From: Flavobacterium sp. K5-23 | Lineage (GTDB): Bacteria > Bacteroidota > Bacteroidia > Flavobacteriales > Flavobacteriaceae | Direction of reading: 5' to 3' | Length of the DNA stretch: 64,000 nt | Assembly (NCBI RefSeq): GCF_023278045.1 | Contig: NZ_CP056783.1 | Coordinates: 868,001 to 932,000, forward strand | In this document: piece after piece, positions 42,317 through 52,324 of the stretch | How the letters are laid out: each line of letters begins with the position of its first letter | How positions within the stretch are numbered: position 1 is the stretch's first letter | Notes under the pieces: generated by a model | The model's input: only the letters and a program-made list of their open reading frames with translations | What the model was told of the DNA's origin: nothing | Databases searched by the model: none | Program-made: the position numbers and the translations under genes

Positions 42317-43274
42317 ATTTTTCTCTCACTCTAGCCAAAACACCATTGGCAACAATTTCGGCCTTATTTGCGCCTATTTTTAACAAACCATCTACTTCAG
42401 CAAGGTTGTTCATATAGTAATTGTATTTTTCTCTTTCTGTTTTGAATGTTTCTGTTATGAGTTCAAACAATGCTTGTTTAGCATGGCCGTAACCATAATT
42501 TCCACCTAGATAATTAGCAGTCATAGCATCTAATTGCTCTTGGTTTGCCAATAGTTTATATATAGCAAAGGCATTACAGGTTTCCGGGTTTTTTGGGTCT
42601 TCCAGTGGAGTGCTGTCGGTATCAATACCCATCACTTGCTTGCGCAACGCTTTGTCGTCAAGGAATATATTGATAATGTTATTGGCTGATTTGCTCATTT
42701 TCCCGCCATTGGTTCCTGGAATAAGCATACTGTCTTCCTGAATTTTAGCTTCTGGAATGACAAAGGTCTCTCCCATTTGGTGGTTGAATCTTGAAGCCAC
42801 ATCACGTGTGATTTCAAGGTGTTGCAACTGGTCTTTCCCAACGGGAACCAATTGTGCATCGTATAATAAAATATCGGCAGCCATCAGCATTGGATACGAA
42901 AACAAACCTGCATTTACATCTTCCAGTCTATCCGCTTTGTCCTTGAATGAATGCGCTAATGTCAAACGTTGAAAAGGGAAGAAACAGCTCAAATACCAAG
43001 ACAATTCCGCAGTTTGAGGCACATCGGATTGTCTGTAAAAAACAACTTTATTCACGTCTAAACCACAAGCAAGCCAAGCCGCAGCCGTGCTATAAGTATT
43101 GGTTCTCAATAAAGCACCATTTTTTATTTGTGTAATCGAATGCAAATCTGCTATAAAAAGGAATGATTCGTTTTTGGGATCGTTAGATAATGCTATTGCC
43201 GGAATAATTGCTCCTAGTAAGTTTCCTAAATGTGGTGTTCCTGTACTCTGAACTCCCGTAAGTATTTTTGCCAT
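42297..43274 (-). CDS. trpS: Tryptophanyl-tRNA synthetase
   Basis: A class I synthetase of 325 residues, normal for bacterial TrpRS. The HIGH-type motif is TGTPHLGNLLGA (about residues 11-22) and the KMSKS motif is KMSKSANN (about 193-200); GKDQLQHLEITRDVASRFN is the tRNA and Trp-binding signature. It charges tRNA-Trp. The 3' end has been duplicated at 41491-41612. It is read towards the toxin-remnant region. Confidence 0.95.
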   Translation of the reverse strand: MAKILTGVQSTGTPHLGNLLGAIIPAIALSNDPKNESFLFIADLHSITQIKNGALLRTNTYSTAAAWLACGLDVNKVVFYRQSDVPQTAELSWYLSCFFPFQRLTLAHSFKDKADRLEDVNAGLFSYPMLMAADILLYDAQLVPVGKDQLQHLEITRDVASRFNHQMGETFVIPEAKIQEDSMLIPGTNGGKMSKSANNIINIFLDDKALRKQVMGIDTDSTPLEDPKNPETCNAFAIYKLLANQEQLDAMTANYLGGNYGYGHAKQALFELITETFKTEREKYNYYMNNLAEVDGLLKIGANKAEIVANGVLARVREKLGFETV

Positions 43275-43435
43275 TATGATTTTTTTCTGAACCGCAAAGT
43301 TCGTAAAGATTTTTACAATTTACACATAGTTATTTTTTTTAACCCTAATGGATTTAAAGTTTTTAATTTTAGAGATGATTTTTTTGTGTAAAAAGAAGAT
43401 AAAAATCAATCGTTGCTGTAATTAAAAATTATAAT

Positions 43436-43495
43436 ACCGCAAATTCACAAATTTTAAATGCACTGAGAAACCTATGTAATTTGCGAATTTGCGGT
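43436..43495. repeat. MITE-like palindrome in the trpS-plsC gap
   Basis: ACCGCAAATTCACAAATT (43436-43453) and AATTTGCGAATTTGCGGT (43478-43495) are inverted over 18 bases with one mismatch. A related half site, ACCGCAAAGTTCGTAAAG, is at about 43290-43307. The 330-base gap from 43275 to 43604 holds no gene besides these. Confidence 0.65.
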
Positions 43496-43604
43496 TGTAA
43501 CTTTAGATTCTCAATTTTAATACATTTTGTGCTCTTTATGGTTATTAATAGCAAATTCAATTGTTTTTAATAAAAGTTACATAGGATTCCCTATTTTTGG
43601 ACAT

Positions 43605-44351
43605 ATGAAAGGAATGAAGATTGTTTTTTGGACATTATGGCGTGTATGGTTTTATATTTTAATGACCATTCCCATACTTATTATGTTTCCGTTTTTATTG
43701 GTTTCCATAACTTCTGACAAAGGCTATAAATATTTTTTTAAAATGGCTCGAATATGGGCCCGGTTTATCCTTTTTGGGATGGGGTTTTATTATAAAATTG
43801 ACAAGTCACAGGAATTAGATTCCCATAAAAGTTATATGCTTGTGGCTAATCACACTTCCATGACTGATATTATGCTGATGCTTGTTACCGTAAAGAACCC
43901 TTTTGTTTTTGTGGGTAAAGTAGAATTGGCTAAAATTCCTTTATTTGGATTTTTCTATAAACGAACTTGTATTTTAGTGGATCGTTCCTGTTCAAAAAGC
44001 AAGTTGGGGGTTTTTAACAGTGCCCAGGAAAGAATCAATCAAGGTTTAAGTATTTGTATTTTTCCAGAAGGTGGAGTTCCTGATGATGAATCGGTACTAT
44101 TGGACACCTTTAAAGACGGAGCTTTCCGACTGGCAATCGAGCATCAATTACCAATTGTCCCTATCGTTTTTGCCGACAATAAAAAGAGGCTGTCTTACAC
44201 GTTCTTTAGCGGAAGCCCAGGAGTTATGCGTGTTAAAATTCTTTCTAAAATTGACACATTAGAAAAAACTAGTGTAAATAGAAAGGAAATTAGAGACCAT
44301 GTTAGAGAAGAAATGTATTCTCAACTAATAAAATACGAAAATAAAAGTTAG
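43605..44351 (+). CDS. 1-acylglycerol-3-phosphate acyltransferase-like (PlsC family)
   Basis: From the ATG at 43605 (MKGMKIVFWTLWRVWFYILM; a longer frame from 43527 is not needed) the protein has 248 residues. A membrane helix near the N-terminus precedes the acyltransferase motifs: NHTSMTD (the N/H-x4-D catalytic motif, about residues 82-88), VDRSCSKSK, and the substrate-binding FPEGG (about 150). It would place an acyl chain on lysophosphatidate or a related lipid at the inner membrane. A second PlsC-family gene is at 55857. Confidence 0.88.
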   Translation: MKGMKIVFWTLWRVWFYILMTIPILIMFPFLLVSITSDKGYKYFFKMARIWARFILFGMGFYYKIDKSQELDSHKSYMLVANHTSMTDIMLMLVTVKNPFVFVGKVELAKIPLFGFFYKRTCILVDRSCSKSKLGVFNSAQERINQGLSICIFPEGGVPDDESVLLDTFKDGAFRLAIEHQLPIVPIVFADNKKRLSYTFFSGSPGVMRVKILSKIDTLEKTSVNRKEIRDHVREEMYSQLIKYENKS

Positions 44352-44390
44352 CAAAGGGTTTTTAAAGACCGTTTCTGTTTGTATTATAAA

Positions 44391-44423
44391 AAAAAAGAGC
44401 TGACCGTAGTCAGCTCTTTTTTT
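44391..44423. terminator. Bidirectional terminator between plsC-type gene and recA
   Basis: AGAGCTGAC / GTCAGCTCT stem with loop CGTA, flanked by A and T runs on both sides; the right arm overlaps the end of recA. Confidence 0.85.
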
Positions 44424-45429
44424 AGTTATTAGCAAGCTCTAAAATGTGAGCTTTGATTTTCACTTCTAATTCATCAGCTAATTCTGGGTTGTCTTTAATT
44501 AAAGACTTCACAGCATCACGACCTTGTCCTAACTTGGTGTCACCATAGCTAAACCAAGAACCTGCTTTTTTAATGATGTCAAATTCTACTGCTAAATCTA
44601 AGATTTCTCCAGTTTTAGAAACTCCTTCTCCATACATGATGTCAAATTCAGCCACTTTAAAAGGCGGAGCCACTTTGTTTTTAACCACTTTTACTTTAGT
44701 TCTGTTTCCTATTACATTATCACCGTCTTTTATTTGAGTAGAACGACGAATATCTAAACGAACCGAAGCGTAAAATTTCAATGCATTTCCTCCCGTTGTT
44801 GTTTCTGGATTTCCGAACATTACTCCAATTTTCTCTCTCAATTGGTTAATGAAAAACACAGTACAGTTTGTTTTGCTGATAGTTCCAGTTAATTTTCTCA
44901 AAGCTTGAGACATTAAACGAGCGTGTAATCCCATTTTAGAATCTCCCATTTCACCTTCAATTTCACTTTTTGGTGTCAAAGCGGCAACCGAGTCAATAAC
45001 AACAATATCAATTGCTCCTGAACGAATCAAGTTTTCAGCAATTTCAAGTGCTTGTTCCCCATTATCTGGTTGCGAAATGATTAAATTTTCGATATCAACA
45101 CCTAATTTTTCAGCATAATTTCTGTCGAATGCGTGTTCAGCATCGATAAAAGCAGCAATTCCACCCGCTTTTTGAGCTTCGGCAATAGCATGAAGTGTTA
45201 ATGTGGTTTTTCCAGATGATTCCGGACCGTATATTTCTATAATTCTACCTCTTGGATATCCACCAACTCCTAAAGCTAAATCGATTCCTAATGATCCTGA
45301 TGAAATGGTTTCTACCTCTTCAATGGCTTTATCACCCATTTTCATCACCGTTCCTTTTCCGTAGGTTTTGTCTAGTTTGTCAAGCGTAAGTTGTAGCGCT
45401 TTTAATTTGGCTTCTTTTTCTGAACTCAT
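44422..45429 (-). CDS. recA: Recombinase RecA
   Basis: A 335-residue protein from the ATG at 45429 ([20 protein letters not shown]); an in-frame ATG at 45453 would add a short lysine-rich lead. Walker A is GPESSGKTT (about residues 66-74), Walker [10 protein letters not shown] (about 140-148), the L2 loop [20 protein letters not shown] (about 195-214). RecA forms filaments on single-stranded DNA for recombination and SOS induction. No LexA-box-like palindrome was seen just upstream. The terminator overlaps its stop. Confidence 0.96.
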   Translation of the reverse strand: MSSEKEAKLKALQLTLDKLDKTYGKGTVMKMGDKAIEEVETISSGSLGIDLALGVGGYPRGRIIEIYGPESSGKTTLTLHAIAEAQKAGGIAAFIDAEHAFDRNYAEKLGVDIENLIISQPDNGEQALEIAENLIRSGAIDIVVIDSVAALTPKSEIEGEMGDSKMGLHARLMSQALRKLTGTISKTNCTVFFINQLREKIGVMFGNPETTTGGNALKFYASVRLDIRRSTQIKDGDNVIGNRTKVKVVKNKVAPPFKVAEFDIMYGEGVSKTGEILDLAVEFDIIKKAGSWFSYGDTKLGQGRDAVKSLIKDNPELADELEVKIKAHILELANN

Positions 45430-45597
45430 CTTTTCTTTTACCTTTTCTTTCATCAATTTATGTTTTTTAAAACTCTAAGAGATTGACAGTTTGTATTAAT
45501 TAACTGTCGGTTTTATGTTTATCGTAATTTATATACTCGTAAAAATACTTCTTTTTTTGTTTCGAAAACACAATAAGAAGTAATTAGTGTTTTACGT

Positions 45598-46107
45598 TTA
45601 AATGAAGAGCGCTTTTAACTCTGTAGCTTCTTCAGGTTTGATTTTTCCGGCTAATAGTAAACTTAGTTGTTTTCTTCTTAGTGCGGCATCAAAACGTTGT
45701 TTTTCTAATTCTGTTTCAGGAATAATTTGAGGGACTTCTACCGGTCTTCCAGCATCATCAACCGCTACAAAAGTATAGATAGCTTCATTCGCTTTAGATT
45801 TGATTCCTGATTCGCGGTCCTCAATCCAAACATCTATGAAAATTTCCATAGAACTTCTAAAAGATCTCGAAACTTTGGCTTCAACCGTAACCACACTTCC
45901 TAGTGGGATTGCCTGGTTAAAAGCAACGTGATTTACAGAGGCGGTAACGGCAACTCTTCTGGAATGTCTACGCGCAGTGATACTTGCGGCACGATCCATA
46001 CGCGCCAATAATTCACCTCCAAAAAGATTGTTTAAAGGATTAGTTTCGCTTGGTAATACTAAATCGGTTAATATTGTTAACGATTCCGAAGGATGTTTAG
46101 GTGTCAT
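45598..46107 (-). CDS. Hotdog-fold acyl-CoA thioesterase (YciA/BACH-like)
   Basis: A 169-residue protein that reads as one hotdog domain: ETNPLNNLFGGELLARMDRAA (active-site Asn/Asp region, about residues 20-40), RVAVTASVNHVAFNQAIPLG and SSMEIFIDVWIED. Such thioesterases hydrolyse acyl-CoAs in the cytosol; the chain length cannot be told. The C-terminal tail (about 130-169) is helical and charged. It is followed 31 bases on, same strand upstream in transcription, by the DoxX-like gene, so holB, the DoxX-like gene and this gene may be co-transcribed. Confidence 0.88.
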   Translation of the reverse strand: MTPKHPSESLTILTDLVLPSETNPLNNLFGGELLARMDRAASITARRHSRRVAVTASVNHVAFNQAIPLGSVVTVEAKVSRSFRSSMEIFIDVWIEDRESGIKSKANEAIYTFVAVDDAGRPVEVPQIIPETELEKQRFDAALRRKQLSLLLAGKIKPEEATELKALFI

Positions 46108-46138
46108 TTTTTTATTTGTAAAAAGGATTACGGTTTTT

Positions 46139-46522
46139 TTAATTTAACCAATATACTGCCATAACAGCAGGAATAAAATACATAACGATAGTTCTGGCTC
46201 CGTCATAATCTTTTGCTAATCGTTGACCAAAAAGCAACATAAGCAAAGTGATACAAGAAAAAACAGCTCCGTAAAACCCGAATATTCGACCATTATTTAT
46301 TAATAATTCGATACAGCCTACAATACATAAAATTCCTGCGATTAATTCTAAAACAAGAATGTTCATAAGCGCCAGAGGGACGTGGTTTCTTAAAGGAGTA
46401 TTGGCAAAATGACCTTTCAACCAGTCGACATTGTCTTTCCAATAAAATAACTTGTCATAACCGGATTGAAGAAATGAAATAGCCAAAAAGACTAAAATTA
46501 ACATAGAGGCAACGTTGTTCAT
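46139..46522 (-). CDS. DoxX-family small membrane protein
   Basis: A 127-residue integral membrane protein with four hydrophobic helices: about residues 5-22 (LILVFLAISFLQSGYDKLF), 48-66, 75-95 and 108-125. The motif SGYDKLF followed by a hydrophilic loop fits the DoxX family. DoxX-like proteins have been linked to redox and stress functions of the membrane, but the role here is not known. It begins 6 bases after the holB stop, so it is coupled with holB and probably with the thioesterase. Confidence 0.7.
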   Translation of the reverse strand: MNNVASMLILVFLAISFLQSGYDKLFYWKDNVDWLKGHFANTPLRNHVPLALMNILVLELIAGILCIVGCIELLINNGRIFGFYGAVFSCITLLMLLFGQRLAKDYDGARTIVMYFIPAVMAVYWLN

Positions 46523-46527
46523 ATTTA

Positions 46528-47676
46528 TTATTTTTTATGGATTAGACGTGTGAGTTTTATGGATAAATCAGTTAATATGATTTTTGCATTTCCGTTTCGT
46601 TCCACATGATACATAGCATCAGATAGTTCCTTGAAAATGTCTTGAATGTTATTCCCGTTCACGAAAGGCGCGAAATTCTCCAGTTTAAATTTATCTACTT
46701 TTGGTTCGAAGTAAACTAAACTTTTGGTTTCATAATTAATCAATAAAGCTTGACGGAACATTTCAATGCAAAACTGCAGAAATTTTTTCTGGGTTTCTCT
46801 TCCCAATCCAGCAATTTTTTCGCTCCAAAGAATTAAATCTTGTATGGCTGCAGCATTTCCTTTGGCTTTAAAAGCAGCACGAACCCAGGTTACAAACCAT
46901 TGTTCAAATGGGAATTCGTCATTGTCATCATGCAATAAATGCAAAGCAACATTATAATTTCCTTGTGCTTGATGTGCAATTTTAGCGGCTAATTTTGGCT
47001 CGGTGTTTTCTCGAGTGACTAAAGCTTCAGCAATTATAGGTTCGGTCAATCCATTGAAATGTAAAACTTGACATCTGGATCGAATGGTTTGGATAATATC
47101 TTCTTCGTTTTCGGAGATTAAAATGAAAACCGTTTTTTCTGGTGGCTCTTCCAGTAATTTTAGCAGTTTGTTTGAAGCAGCGATATTCAATTTATCGGCC
47201 ATCCATACAATCATTATTTTATGACCGCCTTCATACGATTTTAAGGATAATGCTTTTAAAATTTCCTGCGCATCATCGACTCTGATTTCTCCTTGTTTAT
47301 TTTGAACTCCTAATATAGCATACCATTCAAACAAGCCACCGTAAGGGTTTTGCAAAATGAATTGTCTCCAGTCAGTTATGAAATCAAGGCTTTTTGGACT
47401 TTTTTTCACTTCTTCGGTGGTAACCGTAGGATAAGCAAAATGCAAATCAGGATGTGAAATTTTATCAAACTTCAAGTTACAGGCTGTATTAGAACCTGTA
47501 TTTTCTCCGTTTTGATTGCTGCATAAAATATATTGCGCATAGGCAATTGCCATTGCCAATGTGCCACTTCCTTCAGGACCCACAAACAATTGTGCGTGAG
47601 GAATTCTACCTAAATTGGCACTTCTTGTCAAATGACTTTTGATGTGTTCCTGTCCTAGAATTTCTGAAAATCGCAT
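46528..47676 (-). CDS. holB: DNA polymerase III subunit delta prime (clamp loader)
   Basis: A 382-residue AAA+ protein beginning MRFSEILGQEHIKSHLTRSA. The P-loop position reads GPEGSGTLAMA, lacking the Lys of a true Walker A, which is normal for delta prime, a structural clamp-loader subunit that does not hydrolyse ATP. KSPKSLDFITDWRQF and DAQEILKALSLKSYEGGHKIMIV are family signatures, and the SRC sensor is in TIRSRCQVLHF. It works with DnaX and HolA to load the sliding clamp. The DoxX-like and thioesterase genes follow. Confidence 0.88.
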   Translation of the reverse strand: MRFSEILGQEHIKSHLTRSANLGRIPHAQLFVGPEGSGTLAMAIAYAQYILCSNQNGENTGSNTACNLKFDKISHPDLHFAYPTVTTEEVKKSPKSLDFITDWRQFILQNPYGGLFEWYAILGVQNKQGEIRVDDAQEILKALSLKSYEGGHKIMIVWMADKLNIAASNKLLKLLEEPPEKTVFILISENEEDIIQTIRSRCQVLHFNGLTEPIIAEALVTRENTEPKLAAKIAHQAQGNYNVALHLLHDDNDEFPFEQWFVTWVRAAFKAKGNAAAIQDLILWSEKIAGLGRETQKKFLQFCIEMFRQALLINYETKSLVYFEPKVDKFKLENFAPFVNGNNIQDIFKELSDAMYHVERNGNAKIILTDLSIKLTRLIHKK

Positions 47677-47912
47677 GAAGCAAAGATAGAAGAAAATGGG
47701 TTAGTCTAAAATTTTCAACTGTAAAGTTTAAGAAAAGAAAATCTCAAAACGGAATCCTTTTAACAGCTGTTATTTAATCTTTATGGAGGTTGTTTTGAGG
47801 ACAGAAAGGGCAACCTGATTAAACTTCATTTTATTTATTAATTTACAACGATTTCGTTGATTTTATGCTAAATTTTTTGATTTTTTCAGATTTAGGGGTG
47901 CTTTAAAAGTTC

Positions 47913-47920
47913 TATATTTG
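47913..47920 (+). promoter_or_regulatory. -7 promoter element of pgk
   Basis: TATATTTG fits TAnnTTTG and lies 32 bases before the pgk start. Confidence 0.5.
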
Positions 47921-47952
47921 CTATTCTTTAAAAAACAAAAACACACAACAAA

Positions 47953-49140
47953 ATGAAAACTTTAAACAACTTTGATTTTAAAAATAAAAAAGCAATAATT
48001 CGCGTTGATTTTAATGTACCCTTAGATGAGAATTTTAATGTAACGGATGCCACTCGTATTGAAGCGGCAAAACCTACTATTGATGCGATTCTTGCTCAAG
48101 GTGGAAGCGTGATTTTAATGTCGCATTTAGGAAGACCAAAAGGAGTTGAAGAGAAATATTCATTAAAGCATATATTAAAAAAAACAGCTGAAATTCTTGG
48201 AGTACCGGTTCAGTTTGCTGCTAACTGTATTGGTGAAGAAGCTGCAACTGCGGCTTCAAACTTACAAGCGGGAAGTGTTTTATTATTAGAAAATTTACGT
48301 TTCCACAGTGAAGAAGAGGCTGGAGATGTTGTATTCGCTAAAGAATTAGCTTCTCTAGGGGATATTTATGTTAATGATGCTTTTGGAACTGCTCACAGAG
48401 CCCATGCTTCCACAACAATTATCGCTCAGTTTTTCCCGAATGAAAAATGTTTCGGATTATTATTGGCTAAAGAAATTGAGAGTTTAAACAAGGTTTTGAA
48501 AAACAGTCAAAAACCAGTTACTGCTGTTTTAGGCGGATCTAAAGTATCTTCTAAAATCACGGTTATTGAAAATATACTTGACAAAGTAGACCACATGATT
48601 ATAGGTGGCGGAATGACTTTTACTTTTGTAAAAGCATTAGGAGGTAAAATAGGAAATTCTATTTGTGAAGACGATAAGCAGGAATTAGCATTGGAAATAT
48701 TAAGATTGGCCAAAGAAAAAGGAGTGCAAATACATCTTCCAGTTGATGTTGTTGCAGCCAATGCTTTTTCTAATGATGCCGATATTCAAATTATAGGCGT
48801 TAATGAAATTCCTGATGGATGGCAAGGACTTGATGCGGGACCTAAATCACTAGCCATTTTTGAAAAAGTGATAATGGAATCTAAAACTATTCTTTGGAAT
48901 GGTCCTTTAGGTGTTTTCGAATTAGAAAAATTTGCAAACGGTACAATTGAACTTGGAAACTATATTGCTGCTTCCACTAAGACTGGAGCTTTTTCTCTAG
49001 TAGGTGGTGGTGATTCAGTTGCCGCAGTGAAGCAATTTGGTCTGGAAGACAAAATGAGTTATGTTTCTACAGGTGGAGGCGCTATGTTAGAGATGTTAGA
49101 AGGTAAAGTATTGCCTGGTATTGCTGCAATTTTAGACTAA
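47953..49140 (+). CDS. pgk: Phosphoglycerate kinase
   Basis: A 395-residue protein of normal length. [10 protein letters not shown] (about residues 16-25) is the phosphoglycerate-binding signature, followed by [31 protein letters not shown], and the nucleotide-binding end with [13 protein letters not shown] and [14 protein letters not shown]. It catalyses the ATP-yielding step of glycolysis in the cytosol. It is monocistronic as far as can be seen. Confidence 0.97.
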   Translation: MKTLNNFDFKNKKAIIRVDFNVPLDENFNVTDATRIEAAKPTIDAILAQGGSVILMSHLGRPKGVEEKYSLKHILKKTAEILGVPVQFAANCIGEEAATAASNLQAGSVLLLENLRFHSEEEAGDVVFAKELASLGDIYVNDAFGTAHRAHASTTIIAQFFPNEKCFGLLLAKEIESLNKVLKNSQKPVTAVLGGSKVSSKITVIENILDKVDHMIIGGGMTFTFVKALGGKIGNSICEDDKQELALEILRLAKEKGVQIHLPVDVVAANAFSNDADIQIIGVNEIPDGWQGLDAGPKSLAIFEKVIMESKTILWNGPLGVFELEKFANGTIELGNYIAASTKTGAFSLVGGGDSVAAVKQFGLEDKMSYVSTGGGAMLEMLEGKVLPGIAAILD

Positions 49141-49248
49141 AGTTTCATTTTTAACAATATTTATTGATTTATTTAGTTTTAACCTATTAAGTTTGTATTC
49201 ACGATTTTTCATAATCGTTTGTAATTTAGTAAGTTGATAAAAAATAAA

Positions 49249-51270
49249 ATGAATATAAAAAATACCACAGTAATATTTTTACTATTATTATCAATCCCTT
49301 TGTTTTCACAAAAATTTGTCGAAAACAAAGGGATTTCTAATGCAGTTTATTTAGATTCCATAAAACGTTCTTTTGTCAATGATGAACTGGCTACTTGTGT
49401 AGACAGTATGTGGATGAAAGAATTGACTAATTTAGACTTGTATAATGATATAACCTATGATATTGAGAACCTCAATGTCGATAAAAAAGTCGATTATGAT
49501 TTGCCAACAGACTTGTTGAAATCAAGACTTTTAGCTATGAATGCCAAGTCCCCTTTCCGTATTGAATATAATGAGAGTCTGGAAAACGTGATTAAGTCTT
49601 TTTTAAAATACCGAAAAAGATCTTTTGAAAGATTAATGGCCATTTCTGAATACTATTTCCCAATGTTTGAAGAGGCTTTCGCCAAACAAAATGTACCCCT
49701 TGAGATCAAATATCTTGCGGTCGTAGAATCAGCTTTAAATCCTAAAGCAGTTTCTAAAATGGGCGCAACTGGTCTTTGGCAGTTTATGTATCAAACAGGA
49801 AAACAATACAATCTTAAGATTGACTCCTATGTGGATGAACGAAGCGATCCTTTGAAAGCTACAGCAGCTGCCGCACAATATATGACCAACATGCATTCTA
49901 TTTTTGGCGACTGGGAATTAGTTTTAGCTTCGTATAATTCGGGTCCTGGAAATGTTTCTAAAGCAATTAGACGTTCTGGAGGTCAGCAAAATTATTGGAA
50001 TATTCGAAAAAACCTACCTAAGGAAACACAAGGATATGTTCCTGCTTTCCTTGCAACAATGTACATTTATGAATACCATAAAGAACATGGAATAAAACCG
50101 GATAGAGCTATTTTGCCTCATTTTGCAACAGACACGGTTATGCTTAAAAGACAAATGTCATTCAAGCAAATTTCTGACTTACTGGATGTTCCTATGACAC
50201 AATTGCAACTTTTAAATCCTTCTTATAAGTTAAACGTGATTCCGTTTTATGAAGATCGTAGTCATTTTTTAAGATTGCCAAAAGACAAGATTGCCGTTTT
50301 TACTTCTAATGAAGATAAAATTTATACCTACGTTCAACACGAAATGGATCTTCGTGAAAAACCTTTTCAATTTTCTAAAGCAATTGCTGTAAAAGAAACT
50401 ACGAGTTCATCAATGCAGAATAACATTGGAACCAAAACAAACTTTTACAAGGTGAAACGTGGGGATAACCTTGGGGTAATTGCCACTAAATACAATGTTG
50501 ATATTTCCGATTTAAAAAAATGGAACGGACTTAAAAGCAATGCTATCGTTTCTGGGGCCAATTTGAAAATTATGGTGACCGAATCTATTGCTGCTGTTAA
50601 AAAAGAAGTGGTTGCTGAAAAATTAACTACCGATAACCATAGAATTGTTACCGCTGAGACAAAAGCACATAAAGAGGATAAAATTAAAAAAACGGATTCC
50701 ATTGCCACTGGCCATACCACTTATTATGTGGTTCAAAAAGGGGATAACCTTGGTAATATCGCAAAAAAACACAATGTTACCATCGCCGATATCACGAACT
50801 GGAACCATATTTCAGGAAACACTATAAATCTAGGCGCTTCATTACAAGTTTCGGCAGCTGATGTGGAGTCTAAAACTGAAATAGCTTCTGCTCCTGAATT
50901 AAAAGACATTGAATATGTAGTTCAAAAAGGGGACAACCTTGGGAATATTTCTAAAAAATTCGGAACCGCTTTAGCCGATTTAAGAGAATGGAATAAATTA
51001 CAAGATAATAACATCGCATTAGGGAGCACGTTAATCGTTGCCAAAAATGAAATAGCAATTATTACATCCAATGCCGTTGCGAGTTCATATAAGAAAAATG
51101 AATTGTCAACCGCTAAAAAAATGGAGGCTGATTACCATGTAAAAAAAGGAGATTCTTTATATAGTATCGCCAAAAAGTACCCTGGAGTGACCATTTCCGA
51201 CTTGAAAAAATGGAACGATATCAAACCCGAAGGAATAAAACCCGGAATGAAATTAAAAATCAACGGATAA
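49249..51270 (+). CDS. Membrane-bound lytic murein transglycosylase with four LysM domains (MltD-like)
   Basis: From the ATG at 49249 the protein has 673 residues with a signal peptide (MNIKNTTVIFLLLLSIPLFS). The goose-lysozyme-like SLT domain (about residues 140-290) carries EIKYLAVVESALNPKA with the catalytic Glu, GATGLWQFM and NSGPGNVSKAI. Four LysM repeats follow, the last three separated by short linkers: YKVKRGDNLGVIATKYNV, YVVQKGDNLGNIAKKHNV, YVVQKGDNLGNISKKFGT and YHVKKGDSLYSIAKKY. It cuts the glycan strands of peptidoglycan in the periplasm, with LysM for wall binding. Two of the LysM repeats are almost identical, pointing to recent internal duplication. Confidence 0.9.
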   Translation: MNIKNTTVIFLLLLSIPLFSQKFVENKGISNAVYLDSIKRSFVNDELATCVDSMWMKELTNLDLYNDITYDIENLNVDKKVDYDLPTDLLKSRLLAMNAKSPFRIEYNESLENVIKSFLKYRKRSFERLMAISEYYFPMFEEAFAKQNVPLEIKYLAVVESALNPKAVSKMGATGLWQFMYQTGKQYNLKIDSYVDERSDPLKATAAAAQYMTNMHSIFGDWELVLASYNSGPGNVSKAIRRSGGQQNYWNIRKNLPKETQGYVPAFLATMYIYEYHKEHGIKPDRAILPHFATDTVMLKRQMSFKQISDLLDVPMTQLQLLNPSYKLNVIPFYEDRSHFLRLPKDKIAVFTSNEDKIYTYVQHEMDLREKPFQFSKAIAVKETTSSSMQNNIGTKTNFYKVKRGDNLGVIATKYNVDISDLKKWNGLKSNAIVSGANLKIMVTESIAAVKKEVVAEKLTTDNHRIVTAETKAHKEDKIKKTDSIATGHTTYYVVQKGDNLGNIAKKHNVTIADITNWNHISGNTINLGASLQVSAADVESKTEIASAPELKDIEYVVQKGDNLGNISKKFGTALADLREWNKLQDNNIALGSTLIVAKNEIAIITSNAVASSYKKNELSTAKKMEADYHVKKGDSLYSIAKKYPGVTISDLKKWNDIKPEGIKPGMKLKING

Positions 51271-51318
51271 TACAATAATCTTCTATAAATTTGGGTTTTA
51301 TTTTATAATTGAATTATA

Positions 51319-52296
51319 ATGAATAAAGCCCATTTTTTATTTCTCTTCGTTTTCCTTTTAATAATATCCTGTAAAAAGGATGACCATGTTCTTGCCAGAA
51401 AAACAACAGGATCAATCAACACTATATCAGTTATTATAGATGATCAGTTATGGAATGGCGAGATAGGAGACACTATTCGCAATAAGTTTGCTTCTCCCGT
51501 TGTAGGATTACCTCAAGAAGAACCTCTTTTTACCATAAATCAATATCCAGTTAAACTTATGGAAGGTTTTATGACCGATAGCCGAAATATTATCGTGGTT
51601 AAGAAGGAAGGAAAAAACAAATTTGAAATCAATAAAAATCAGTACGCCAGTCCTCAAAATGTTTTTCATATTTCAGGAAAAACGGCAGACGATATAATAG
51701 CTATTATTGAAAAAAACAGTTCTGAAATAATTAAGATTATCAGACAAACGGAAATTGAAGAAAACCAAAGAATCAATAATAAGTCTCAGTTTAAAACAAA
51801 AATTATTACTGATAAATTTCATATTTCGCTACAAATCCCTTCTAATTATAAATATGTATTTCAAGAAAGTGATTTTATTTGGTTGAAAAAAGAAATTGTT
51901 AGCGGGAACACAAGTTTGTTGATTTATCAGGTTCCGATAAATGCCATTAAAAACGACAAGAATATTGTATCCAATATTATAAAAATGCGTGATTCTATTG
52001 GTGAATTGTATATTCACGGAAAAGAACCTGATGCGGATATGAGGACTGAAGAGGCCTATTCTCCCTATTTTTTTAAGATAAAAATTGATGGTAAGGAAGC
52101 TTATGAAACTAAGGGGACATGGGAACTGAAGAACGATTTTATGTCAGGCCCTTTTATCAATTATGCTATTATTGATAAAGAAAATGACAGAGTATTGGTT
52201 TTAGAGGGATTTTGTTATTCACCATCAAAAGAAAAAAGAGATTTGATGCATGAACTGGAATCTATAATAAAATCAATTCAAATTATTGAAAAATGA
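51319..52296 (+). CDS. DUF4837 family lipoprotein
   Basis: The 325-residue product has a lipobox-like IISC (about Cys18; MNKAHFLFLFVFLLIISCKK). The mature protein has GSINTISVIIDDQLWNGEIG, GDTIRNKFASPVVGLPQEEP and a C-terminal part with KIDGKEAYETKGTWELK and GPFINYAIIDKENDRVLVLE. This matches DUF4837, a family of unknown function seen in Bacteroidota. It lies 48 bases after the transglycosylase and 28 before a GNAT gene; the three probably form an operon. Confidence 0.85.
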   Translation: MNKAHFLFLFVFLLIISCKKDDHVLARKTTGSINTISVIIDDQLWNGEIGDTIRNKFASPVVGLPQEEPLFTINQYPVKLMEGFMTDSRNIIVVKKEGKNKFEINKNQYASPQNVFHISGKTADDIIAIIEKNSSEIIKIIRQTEIEENQRINNKSQFKTKIITDKFHISLQIPSNYKYVFQESDFIWLKKEIVSGNTSLLIYQVPINAIKNDKNIVSNIIKMRDSIGELYIHGKEPDADMRTEEAYSPYFFKIKIDGKEAYETKGTWELKNDFMSGPFINYAIIDKENDRVLVLEGFCYSPSKEKRDLMHELESIIKSIQIIEK

Positions 52297-52324
52297 TATT
52301 TAGAATTTATAACACAAACAACTT

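Noticed and set aside
43527..44351. An N-terminal extension of the acyltransferase starting at 43527
   Set aside because: The extra residues come from the repeat-bearing gap, and the ATG at 43605 gives the normal family start.
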